Origin: a virus | IMG/VR virus record: IMGVR_UViG_3300013006_000144 | Span: 1-21,799 of that record | DNA length: 21,799 bases | Direction: 5' to 3' (one strand) | Part shown: positions 14,929 to 21,453 of the stretch, piece by piece | How positions within the stretch are numbered: the stretch's first letter is position 1 | Layout: every line of letters starts with the position of its first letter | Program-made: the position numbers and the translations under genes | Notes under the pieces: model-generated | What the model saw: only the letters and a program-made list of their open reading frames with translations | What the model was told of the DNA's origin: nothing | Database searches by the model: none

Positions 14929-15599
14929 AGAAAAAAATCTTCCAGCTTTACTTTAGGCTCTGTTTCGTTACCTGTAAAGATATAGTACCATATCCATTCA
15001 AAAAGTCTTGAAGAATAAAAACTAGGTGCTACCCCTAGATGTGAGTCGAGCATAAGACCGTCAGTATAGAGCCAATTAAGTAGCTTGCTGTATGTAGTGC
15101 TATCATGTCGGTGAATAAGGTCTCTATGTACAATAAATTGCGCAGCTGCATAGGAAGAAATTGATCCTGGTAGAGGACCAAACAACTCGCTTCCTAGTGT
15201 ATGCCAGAAAGCTTTGATTGCTTTATAGGGTCTGTTATTAGACTCGCCTGGAAAAGCACCAGCAGCAATTGTTTTTTCAGGTAGCAGTACGTTATAATAA
15301 TTACCAAAATTAAGCCATTTATTTTTAATTTTTAAAATATCTATTTTGTTAATTAGATCGAGAGCTGAGTATTCTTGATGCGGTGAAGTTAGATGACCGT
15401 GAAAGAAGTATGTCCATTCATGTAAGTTGTCGTAATTTTTTACTATGTATTCTAAATACGATGACGCTTCGTTACCTATATTTTTATCTTGTAGTACTGT
15501 TTTATTGTCTGCTTTTGTTTTAGAGTAGACAATATAATCACATGGAAGTTTTTCTAACCATGCTATATCTTCGTTATAATGCGAAATTACTGTAAGCAT
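14925..15599 (-). CDS. DUF3431 family protein
   Basis: A 224-residue protein matching DUF3431: TVISHYNEDIAWLEKL (3-18) corresponds to the family's VVSRYNEDLSWL start; KNIGNEASSYLEYIVKNYDNL (39-59) to the NxGREASSYLxYI element; and WTYFFHGHLTSPHQ (62-75) to the FLHGH motif. SYAAAQFIVHRDLI near 148-161 and the C-terminal WLYTDGLMLDSHLG and RLFEWIWYYIF segments also fit (YxAQFxVxR and ExxWxxIF). The family is described from fungi and many bacteria and is usually linked to glycan or surface-polymer clusters; a glycosyltransferase-like fold is often assumed. It overlaps its neighbours by 4 and 13 nt. Confidence 0.75.
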   Translation of the reverse strand: MLTVISHYNEDIAWLEKLPCDYIVYSKTKADNKTVLQDKNIGNEASSYLEYIVKNYDNLHEWTYFFHGHLTSPHQEYSALDLINKIDILKIKNKWLNFGNYYNVLLPEKTIAAGAFPGESNNRPYKAIKAFWHTLGSELFGPLPGSISSYAAAQFIVHRDLIHRHDSTTYSKLLNWLYTDGLMLDSHLGVAPSFYSSRLFEWIWYYIFTGNETEPKVKLEDFFL

Positions 15600-16093
15600 T
15601 GCTCTAGATGCTCATATAGAGCAATATTAGTAGTCCACACGGTAGTCCAATTTTCATGTTTTTTAAAAATAAATTTCTTATAATTAGAAAGCTCTTTTAC
15701 GCGCGTCCAACCATAACTCCCCATCTCTGTATCGTGTGCAATTACAATAGGTACGTTATTATCAAACATTAAATTAATACATTCAGGTCTCGACTCACCG
15801 TGACCGTCAACAAATGCAAGGTTCGTATTTTTAAAATCACAGCTCATAAATTGAAGTGACCCTATTAACTTTAATGACCTCCAGTTTGCTTTGTTTTTAA
15901 ATTTTTCAAACATCTTCTCATACCAATCTTCAGATTGCATTTCAATAGAAATTAAGTTAGTAGAATTTTCTAATAATAATTCGGTCGAAAAATTACCCAT
16001 ACCAAATTCGACAACATTTTTTTGTTTTCCAGTAAATTTAAATATAGCTTTTAAAAGATCTAAATGTGTACCATAGGGATCAGCCTTATTCAT
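15587..16093 (-). CDS. Class I SAM-dependent methyltransferase-like protein
   Basis: A 168-residue protein with a Rossmann methyltransferase start: NVVEFGMGNFST (26-37), the motif I glycine loop, followed by the strand LISIEM with an acidic residue (Glu51) placed to bind SAM ribose. LAFVDGHGESRPECINLMF further on fits the motif IV/product-release region, and VPIVIAHDTEMG is the next strand. It is short and resembles the small Methyltransf_24-type proteins of glycan clusters. It could methylate a sugar or a glycan terminus; a non-catalytic role is possible because the protein is short. It overlaps flanking genes by 8 and 13 nt, so it belongs to the glycan operon. Confidence 0.6.
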   Translation of the reverse strand: MNKADPYGTHLDLLKAIFKFTGKQKNVVEFGMGNFSTELLLENSTNLISIEMQSEDWYEKMFEKFKNKANWRSLKLIGSLQFMSCDFKNTNLAFVDGHGESRPECINLMFDNNVPIVIAHDTEMGSYGWTRVKELSNYKKFIFKKHENWTTVWTTNIALYEHLEQCLQ

Positions 16094-16796
16094 AAGATAT
16101 TTTAATATCAGAAATCAGTTTATCAATTTGATCTTTATACGTACTATAAGGTCTTAGCATATGTGAATCAATGTAATGTCCCTGCTTAAGTTTTTTAATG
16201 TCATATATCCAATCAGGGCGATTAATCCTACGTGAAAAATCTCTTTGTTTTACTCTCAAAAGCGGTACATATTTTTGTAATTTTTCATACATAAAATGCT
16301 CATCAGTATTCCATTTAATTCCATAATTCTCTGATAACATTTTACAATATTGGTCAAACGTTAGACCGTCAATATCTAGATATTTTTTAAATGTATTTGA
16401 ATGGCTAAGTGCATAACACATCGGATAATATGGATTTACCCCATATGGTTGCCCAGAAAACAAAACCACTGTTCTATCGTTAAGATCGCTGTCGTAGCTA
16501 GAAAAATAACCACCGTTAATAGGTAGCATATCAATATCCGACATGAGAAGGTTTCCGGTTATAAAATTAGAGCAGAACAATCTAACAACCTGCGACTGAA
16601 AGCTAGTAGGTATATAGTCAATACTTTTTATTTTATGTATAATACCAAACTTATTAGTCTCTATAGAATTTTCATTTGTAATATTTGCGTAATATGTTTT
16701 ATAGCCAAGATCATGCCATTGCTGTGCAACAATAGGATAAAAATCCTTATAAAGCGGATTATCGTCAGAAGCTATAACAACATAATCAATTTTCAT
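16086..16796 (-). CDS. Putative GT-A glycosyltransferase
   Basis: With the ATG at 16796 the protein has 236 residues and begins MKIDYVVIASDDNPLYKDF, a typical first strand and loop. LLMSDIDMLPI (84-92) is the DxD metal-binding motif (Asp87, Asp89), preceded by a VVRLFCSNFI helix, and the later TDEHFMYEKL segment fits a conserved downstream acidic helix. An ATG at 16853 would add 19 residues (Lys-rich) but would overlap the upstream gene by 68 nt; the inner start gives an 11-nt overlap and starts right at the first strand, so it is preferred. Substrates unknown. Middle of the glycan operon. Confidence 0.6.
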   Translation of the reverse strand: MKIDYVVIASDDNPLYKDFYPIVAQQWHDLGYKTYYANITNENSIETNKFGIIHKIKSIDYIPTSFQSQVVRLFCSNFITGNLLMSDIDMLPINGGYFSSYDSDLNDRTVVLFSGQPYGVNPYYPMCYALSHSNTFKKYLDIDGLTFDQYCKMLSENYGIKWNTDEHFMYEKLQKYVPLLRVKQRDFSRRINRPDWIYDIKKLKQGHYIDSHMLRPYSTYKDQIDKLISDIKISYE

Positions 16797-17553
16797 ATTT
16801 TTTTGATACAATTTTAATAAGTTCTTTTGCTTGATCAACTTCTTTACAACCATGCCAGATATATTCTTTTACGTTAAAAGGTATATCACCTAATAGTTTT
16901 GGATATTTTTCTAGGTAACTTTCTGTTGTAAGAGCGTGTCCGAACCAGGGGTCACAGCAATCCATAAACGATGTTTTTCTTTTTTCTTCCCAATATATTA
17001 AATTGATAAAAGTTTCATCATAGTTTGCATAATAAATTCTATCATTAAGATTAAGTTTTTTTACTCGTTCATACATTTTAAAAAATTTATCAAAGAAAGA
17101 CTTACTTTTTGTAGAGTATAAAAAGCATGCAGCGTGTACATATGGCTGAGTTTTCTCTTGTATACCCAAAATCTTCATTAACGCTAATTGATTATGTGGA
17201 TCTTGAGGGTGTAGCGGGCAAAGAATGTCGCCGTCTATTCTATTTATATTATCAAATACTCTAACAACTTCTGGTGTAACAACAGAATCAGCATCGACAA
17301 GAAATCCTTCATCGAGTATTGATGTTTTTGCTGCTTGTAATTTCGTATAGTATATATTTTCGTTATTTTCTAAATTTAAATTTATTCTTCTTGTATGTAT
17401 TCTGGTGTTATCAAAAGTTCTGTTAAAATTAATCGTAACATATTCAATATCTAAATTAGTAAATTTTAATATGCTCTCAATAAGAACATCACTTAAAGAA
17501 GCGTACTTATCTTCCTTATTAACAACAATAAGAATTCCTCTTTTATTTTGCAT
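16786..17553 (-). CDS. Putative GT-A glycosyltransferase (family-8-like DxD)
   Basis: A 255-residue protein starting with strand KRGILIVVNKEDKYASLSDVLIESI. A helix NIYYTKLQAAKTSIL leads into FLVDADSVV (84-92), the DxD motif (Asp87, Asp89), as in GT8-type and related transferases. DILCPLHPQDPH follows, then HAACFLYSTKS, and later TSFMDCCDPWFGHAL and EYIWHGCKEVD, where His and Cys residues cluster as in retaining GT-A enzymes. An internal TATAAATA (17241-17248) lies inside the gene with no start codon after it and is probably chance. It overlaps the upstream gene by 11 nt. Confidence 0.6.
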   Translation of the reverse strand: MQNKRGILIVVNKEDKYASLSDVLIESILKFTNLDIEYVTINFNRTFDNTRIHTRRINLNLENNENIYYTKLQAAKTSILDEGFLVDADSVVTPEVVRVFDNINRIDGDILCPLHPQDPHNQLALMKILGIQEKTQPYVHAACFLYSTKSKSFFDKFFKMYERVKKLNLNDRIYYANYDETFINLIYWEEKRKTSFMDCCDPWFGHALTTESYLEKYPKLLGDIPFNVKEYIWHGCKEVDQAKELIKIVSKKYEN

Positions 17554-18220
17554 GCTGAATATGCTGCTTTAATAATTCTATGTGCTCGGGGTTTACAGGT
17601 TTATCATTTTCATCGTATTGACAGCCAATAAATTTGTATCCATCGCGTTTTACTGGGAAAGGTTTCTTTTCAAAAAATTCATCATGTACAACCATATCGT
17701 TAGTAAACAAAGGATATATTTGCTGTGTTATTATAACTTGATCAGTACCCCAGCGATCTTGCTTTGGATACTTAAAGATAAGATCTTTAATATTTCTTAA
17801 TTTCTCTGCTCTAACTCCCCACATACCCCCGAGCATCATCGCATAAGGGCTAGGACCATGCCACGGGTGATCTCTCATAACATGAAGACCTTTTCCGCTT
17901 CTCACCCATTCATCTACTGCTGCGGCTTCTCTTTCATCAACACGGCTATCAGTATCTCTAAAGATAGCATGTGTTACACGTTGATCTGCACAAGGAAAAT
18001 ATCGATAATTCATAAAAAATGCGGAATCACTATCATCAACATACATTACCGTAGCGCCTAGATCTTTTAATTCCTTAGCAATGCTTTTTTCTATAGACGA
18101 TGAAAGATAGAACCAAGGAGACCAATCCGGGTATATACTCTTGCAGAGCTCTGCGTTTTTTAACGCTCCTGTTTTATAGAGCTGCTTTGTTCCATAGAGA
18201 CAAAAGCTTATAACTTTCAT
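17543..18220 (-). CDS. Putative glycosyltransferase (RDTDSR motif family)
   Basis: A 225-residue protein beginning MKVISFCLYGTKQLYKTGAL, a family start often seen in small capsule and glycan proteins. Conserved elements: YPDWSPWFYLS (30-40), ATVMYVDD, MNYRYFPCAD (70-79), and AIFRDTDSRVDEREAAAVDE (85-104), where DTD is the probable metal motif. MRDHPWHGPSPYAMMLGGMWG (115-135) and WGTDQVIITQQIYP near 157-170 follow, where TDQ fits a catalytic-site loop. These features together mark a defined family of DxD-bearing proteins; the sugar is unknown. It overlaps the neighbours by 4 nt (upstream) and 11 nt (downstream). Confidence 0.6.
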   Translation of the reverse strand: MKVISFCLYGTKQLYKTGALKNAELCKSIYPDWSPWFYLSSSIEKSIAKELKDLGATVMYVDDSDSAFFMNYRYFPCADQRVTHAIFRDTDSRVDEREAAAVDEWVRSGKGLHVMRDHPWHGPSPYAMMLGGMWGVRAEKLRNIKDLIFKYPKQDRWGTDQVIITQQIYPLFTNDMVVHDEFFEKKPFPVKRDGYKFIGCQYDENDKPVNPEHIELLKQHIQHAK

Positions 18221-18957
18221 AAAATCTTACTTTTATCGTAACTAATTCCGAGCTTTTGCTTCCACATTTCAGCTTCTTTTATCCTCTCATCTTGTAATGC
18301 TGGCCAGAGAAGGTCTGAATGCTCTTTATCCTTGCCCTCTGTATCACGTAAATTTTGCGCAACTTTATCGAACTTTGTTGATCCAAAGACCCAGTGGTTG
18401 TGTGTAATGGTAATATCACTTCTATAGACTTTACGCTTAAAAGCTAGATACATATTATCTAGCCACTGATCAATCCAATTGCGCGAAAATTCTTCTCTCA
18501 TAAAATATCCTGTCTTTTCCATATAAAATCTATGAATAAAAAGCCACGCAGCAAACTGATCATTTCTATGACCGTCATAGCCTGTTACGAGTTTAAATTT
18601 ATCAGGACAATTTTTTGTTGAAAATTCTTCTAATATTTTCTCATCCCAATTATCAGTAGAAAATACCATATCGTCACCAACCATAGAAATAATTTCTTCA
18701 GTACTATTTTTGGCAAGTACATTCCAAAAATAACCTAGACTAAATTTTCCGGTTGGGTTTGGTGGGATGATAACAATTTTTAAGTTTGTTATTGTTTTTG
18801 CCATCTTTTGGCAACGCTCGAGTGTGGGGTCATCTTTATCAAGTCCCATATAGAGCGTATAATTATTAGGATCTTTGCATCGCGCAAGAGCGCTCATCAT
18901 AAAATTAATCTTGTTATTCATCCTCTCTCTTGTTGGTAGTAATAGTGCAATTTTCAT
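18217..18957 (-). CDS. GT-A glycosyltransferase (GT2-like)
   Basis: A 246-residue protein. MKIALLLPTRERMNNKINFMMSAL (1-24) is a GT2-type first strand and helix; YTLYMGLDKDDP (33-44) is the second strand; LGYFWNVLAKNST leads to IISMVGDDMVF (89-99), in which GDD replaces the usual DxD; WDEKILEEF follows. Later LVTGYDGHRNDQFAAWLFIHRFYMEKTG holds the strand and acceptor loop, and WIDQWLDNMYLAF the typical D..L helix. The final third, with HNHWVFGSTKFDKVAQ, probably contributes to acceptor recognition. It overlaps genes on both sides by 4 nt. Confidence 0.68.
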   Translation of the reverse strand: MKIALLLPTRERMNNKINFMMSALARCKDPNNYTLYMGLDKDDPTLERCQKMAKTITNLKIVIIPPNPTGKFSLGYFWNVLAKNSTEEIISMVGDDMVFSTDNWDEKILEEFSTKNCPDKFKLVTGYDGHRNDQFAAWLFIHRFYMEKTGYFMREEFSRNWIDQWLDNMYLAFKRKVYRSDITITHNHWVFGSTKFDKVAQNLRDTEGKDKEHSDLLWPALQDERIKEAEMWKQKLGISYDKSKIL

Positions 18958-19754
18958 TTTTTCTTTATTCCTTTTAAAAATTTTACGACATCGTCTTTTG
19001 ATGTATCAGGTACACATCCTTCCCATGCTGGGAGATATTTATGCTTTTGTTTAAAAAGTAAAACTCCCTGTTGTATATTTTCTTGCCAATCTGTACGCGG
19101 ACGGATAGAGCTACTACGCTCTGAACATTCAATTTCATCTAAATAATCCATACTGTTTGCAAGGTCAGGCCAATTCCAATAAGGTGTACAGTAACCAGCT
19201 TTAGCAATTCTGTAATCGTGGTCTACGTGCTCAAACGCATTAGTAAAATCTTCATCAATTAGGCCTACTTTCTCTAATACTTCTTTTGTATAATAACAGA
19301 AAGCACCAACACTATGCGCGTTTATTGCAATTTTGACCTCACCGTAATCTACGGTATATCGAGGTTTAGGTGACCCACCTGAAATATTACCTTTGTTTGC
19401 GGGCCCATGATAACCAAAATTAAAATGCTGTATACCGGTAATCTTACTTGCTTCAATATAAGCGTTAAAAACATCAGTACTTTTAATTATAATATCATCT
19501 TCAATAATAAAAATATGCTCACAGCCTCTTTTTAATAATTCTCTAAAAAGTATATTTTTTGATTTACCAACACCGAGATTCTGTGTGTTATGTATATAAG
19601 TGAAAGATTTTTCAGCTCTTAATCTATCAATATCTTGAAAATCACTGCCATCATTAACTATAACAATATCAACACAATTGGGTATTGACCTAAAGCATTT
19701 AAGAAAGAACTTAGGGCGATTACAAGTAACTATGCCTACACCTATTTTATCCAT
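18954..19754 (-). CDS. Family 2 glycosyltransferase
   Basis: First gene of the glycan operon, 266 residues. The GT2 fold is clear: KIGVGIVTCNRPKFFLKCF (3-21), IVIVNDGSD (30-38) with the nucleotide-binding Asp, HNTQNLGVGKSKNILF (55-70), where GVGKSKN is the usual GxAxxRN element, and HIFIIEDDIII (80-90) with the EDD metal motif at 85-87. Further on, GAFCYYTKEVLEKVGLIDEDF and FEHVDHDYRIAKAGY supply the acceptor-side strand and the ED-type catalytic segment. Start ATG at 19754 lies 12 nt after a strong TATAAT. The whole chain seems devoted to GT-A folding plus a short tail, with no membrane segments. Confidence 0.85.
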   Translation of the reverse strand: MDKIGVGIVTCNRPKFFLKCFRSIPNCVDIVIVNDGSDFQDIDRLRAEKSFTYIHNTQNLGVGKSKNILFRELLKRGCEHIFIIEDDIIIKSTDVFNAYIEASKITGIQHFNFGYHGPANKGNISGGSPKPRYTVDYGEVKIAINAHSVGAFCYYTKEVLEKVGLIDEDFTNAFEHVDHDYRIAKAGYCTPYWNWPDLANSMDYLDEIECSERSSSIRPRTDWQENIQQGVLLFKQKHKYLPAWEGCVPDTSKDDVVKFLKGIKKK

Positions 19755-19766
19755 ATTATTTTTAAT

Positions 19767-19794
19767 ATTATAGTATAAATAATAGTAATGGCAA
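19767..19794 (-). promoter_or_regulatory. Candidate sigma70-type promoter of the glycan operon
   Basis: On the minus strand: TTGCCA (19794-19789; 5 of 6 bases of the -35 consensus), 16 nt, then a perfect TATAAT (19772-19767) inside TATACTATAAT, the same 11-mer as before the helicase. The predicted start is about 5-7 nt before the ATG at 19754, so again with almost no leader. The -35 box overlaps the start codon of the divergent virion gene, and the late motif of that gene lies in the spacer. Confidence 0.55.
19774..19781 (+). promoter_or_regulatory. Late promoter motif TATAAATA before plus-strand virion gene
   Basis: Perfect octamer on the plus strand with 6 nt (ATAGTA) to the ATG at 19788. 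It lies back to back with the sigma70-like promoter for the opposite operon, so the 33-bp gap holds an early-type and a late-type promoter facing apart. Confidence 0.65.
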
Positions 19795-20492
19795 TCTACA
19801 CCTCAAATAGTAATTCTGTCAATATAAGCAATTTACCTCAAGTACAGCAAGCTGTAGATGGTGATCTTCTAATAATACAGACGGAGAACGGTACACAAAC
19901 AATTGACTTTACAAACTTTAACGTTGTAAAAACAGATGCTGCTGGTAATGCAACAGTTGTTGGGGATCTAACAGGTAATATGGCATTTTTCGATGGGCTC
20001 TCAGCTTCCGGAGCGGTTTCATCATATACATATAGATCTAATAACGTTGAGGGTGTATTTGCTCCAGTTAATTTTTATAATAGATTTACAATAAATGGTG
20101 GTCTTTTAACTAGCGCCTCGTACGTTCAAGGCTCACCAGAATTTAATTACATTGTCAATACGTTTGTACCGAGCGTTACAGCATTTCAAAATCAGGTCTA
20201 TAGACAAATTATTGATCTTAACGGAATTCAAACAGTACCTGCCGGTCAATCAACATACGCAATGCCTGGGTTCCCAAATTTCTTTACAATTTATCCGTTT
20301 GTTGATGATAATGCTATCAAACCATATCATATCAATCTCACCGTTAATGCTAGAATATCTTCTTATCCCTTTATTACAGATCTAGCTAGAAGTGGTAATA
20401 ATCTTGCTTTTAATGTTTCGTTTGGTTACCCCATACCTCAAAACATACAAGTTTCGTATCGATTGCTATATACGTATACACCGACAAGCTAA
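19788..20492 (+). CDS. Putative virion structural protein (tail fibre-like)
   Basis: The only plus-strand gene, 234 residues. It begins MAIYTSNSNSVNISNLPQVQ, then AVDGDLLIIQTENGTQTIDF and NFNVVKTD, an N-terminal module of the sort seen on fibre or attached virion proteins of marine T4-like phages, and continues with Thr/Asn/Ser/Gly-rich beta-type sequence such as YVQGSPEFNYIVNTFVPSV and IQTVPAGQSTYAMPGFPNFFTIYPF. The composition is that of a beta-structured surface protein; there is no signal peptide and no enzyme motif. The late promoter motif directly upstream supports a virion role. It ends convergently with the next gene, one base apart. Exact position in the particle is unknown. Confidence 0.6.
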   Translation: MAIYTSNSNSVNISNLPQVQQAVDGDLLIIQTENGTQTIDFTNFNVVKTDAAGNATVVGDLTGNMAFFDGLSASGAVSSYTYRSNNVEGVFAPVNFYNRFTINGGLLTSASYVQGSPEFNYIVNTFVPSVTAFQNQVYRQIIDLNGIQTVPAGQSTYAMPGFPNFFTIYPFVDDNAIKPYHINLTVNARISSYPFITDLARSGNNLAFNVSFGYPIPQNIQVSYRLLYTYTPTS

Positions 20493-20493
20493 A

Positions 20494-20706
20494 TTAGCTA
20501 GAGTGAAATAAAAGCGCTTTATTAATGCGCGCTAAAGCCTTGCGAGGATGATTTCCCTCATCAATAAGACGTTTATATTCGTGCTTAAAAGCTTTAACAA
20601 ACTCTTCTGAAAGTTTAAAATTTTTGGGATAAAACTCTCTTTTTACTGTTCTTATACATTTAAAGCTTTCGAGAAGCTCATCATACTTCTCGTTAAAATT
20701 ATTCAT
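20494..20706 (-). CDS. Hypothetical small late protein (70 aa)
   Basis: Not recognised. A helical, strongly basic 70-residue protein (MNNFNEKYDELLESFKCIRT, then REFYPKNFKLSEEFVKAFKH, then GNHPRKALARINKALLFHSS) with no membrane segment. A perfect TATAAATA five nt before its ATG marks it as a probable late gene; the motif overlaps the stop of the P-loop gene. A role in the virion or in head assembly is possible, but no homology is evident. Confidence 0.6.
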   Translation of the reverse strand: MNNFNEKYDELLESFKCIRTVKREFYPKNFKLSEEFVKAFKHEYKRLIDEGNHPRKALARINKALLFHSS

Positions 20707-20711
20707 GTAAT

Positions 20712-20719
20712 TATTTATA
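20712..20719 (-). promoter_or_regulatory. Late promoter motif TATAAATA before 70-aa gene
   Basis: Perfect octamer on the minus strand with 5 nt (ATTAC) to ATG at 20706. The TAA stop of the upstream P-loop gene (20717-20715) lies within the octamer. Confidence 0.6.
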
Positions 20720-21452
20720 GTCCGCCAATGATTTTATTTCTAACTCTTGTTTCTTGTTTTTCTTCAAAAAGTGCTTTCTTTTGAGCTTTAAGTACCGCTT
20801 CCATTTGACCAATATTTTCAGGGCTTAATACGCTGGATTGATCATCAATAAGATCGCCACTCTCTGTTAGATATAACTTAAGCATCTCTACACGCTGCTC
20901 TGGGTTACCAAAAATTTCAATGATCGGAGGGCGATCATCCTTTGCCATAAAAGGACACTGGCCATGAACCATCAGATTGTAGGTAATTGCCTTAAAAATA
21001 TGATCGATTTCTTGAATAAAAGCAGCATCAATTTCTCGGTCTTCTCTAATTTTTATTTCTACTGGAGCTACTTTTGTAATAGGTAAGAAGAAAATAATAT
21101 CAATTGAGCGCATACTTTCTTGTACAAGAGGAATGCATTTGTCAATAAATGCTTTGTCAATATCAGACGTCTGCTTATCTTCACTCCATACAGAGTAAAT
21201 AAGATTATCCAGAGGACAGCGATCGAATATTACATTATCGTTTTTTGATGTCTTTAATATATCATCTACCAAGCAATTTAGAATTCTCCATTGGCCTTCC
21301 TTATTTACTTGTTTGTTTATCTTTAGGTTTTCTTCTTTAAGAATCTTGCGATACGATTCGTCCGAACGCTTATAAGATGGCCATTTTTTAAGTATATCAT
21401 TAACAAGAGTTGATTTACCTTGACACGCGCTTCCAGAAATTGCTAATCTCAT
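20715..21452 (-). CDS. P-loop kinase-like ATPase (AAA_28/NadR-like)
   Basis: A 245-residue P-loop protein. Walker A is GSACQGKST (7-15). NVIFDRCPLDNLIYSVW near 72-88 is the D-R-x-P-x-D lid/acceptor signature of AAA_28/NadR-like and deoxynucleoside kinase-like proteins, and IIFFLPITKVAP near 119-130 is a Walker B-type strand. An acidic-basic KIREDREIDAAFIQEIDHIF stretch supplies a likely lid arginine. The C-terminal 70 residues (VEMLKLYLTE onwards) appear to be helical and extra. Phosphoryl acceptor is unknown. It begins 2 nt after the queE stop, so it is likely co-transcribed with queE; a nucleotide or nucleoside kinase role linked to deazaguanine metabolism is possible but is inference. Confidence 0.65.
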   Translation of the reverse strand: MRLAISGSACQGKSTLVNDILKKWPSYKRSDESYRKILKEENLKINKQVNKEGQWRILNCLVDDILKTSKNDNVIFDRCPLDNLIYSVWSEDKQTSDIDKAFIDKCIPLVQESMRSIDIIFFLPITKVAPVEIKIREDREIDAAFIQEIDHIFKAITYNLMVHGQCPFMAKDDRPPIIEIFGNPEQRVEMLKLYLTESGDLIDDQSSVLSPENIGQMEAVLKAQKKALFEEKQETRVRNKIIGGL

Positions 21453-21453
21453 A

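Noticed and set aside
16797-16853. Upstream ATG (16853) as start for the transferase ending at 16086
   Set aside because: It would overlap the upstream gene by 68 nt and adds a Lys-rich stretch before the fold's first strand; the ATG at 16796 fits the operon's short overlaps.
17241-17248. Perfect TATAAATA on the minus strand inside a glycosyltransferase gene
   Set aside because: No start codon follows at 5-9 nt and it lies within a conserved coding frame; octamers of this composition are expected by chance several times in this AT-rich window.
11392-19754. Host-derived prophage flank or bacterial capsule locus rather than phage genes
   Set aside because: The operon is flanked on both sides by phage genes in one continuous, overlapping arrangement with no integrase, tRNA or repeat boundary.
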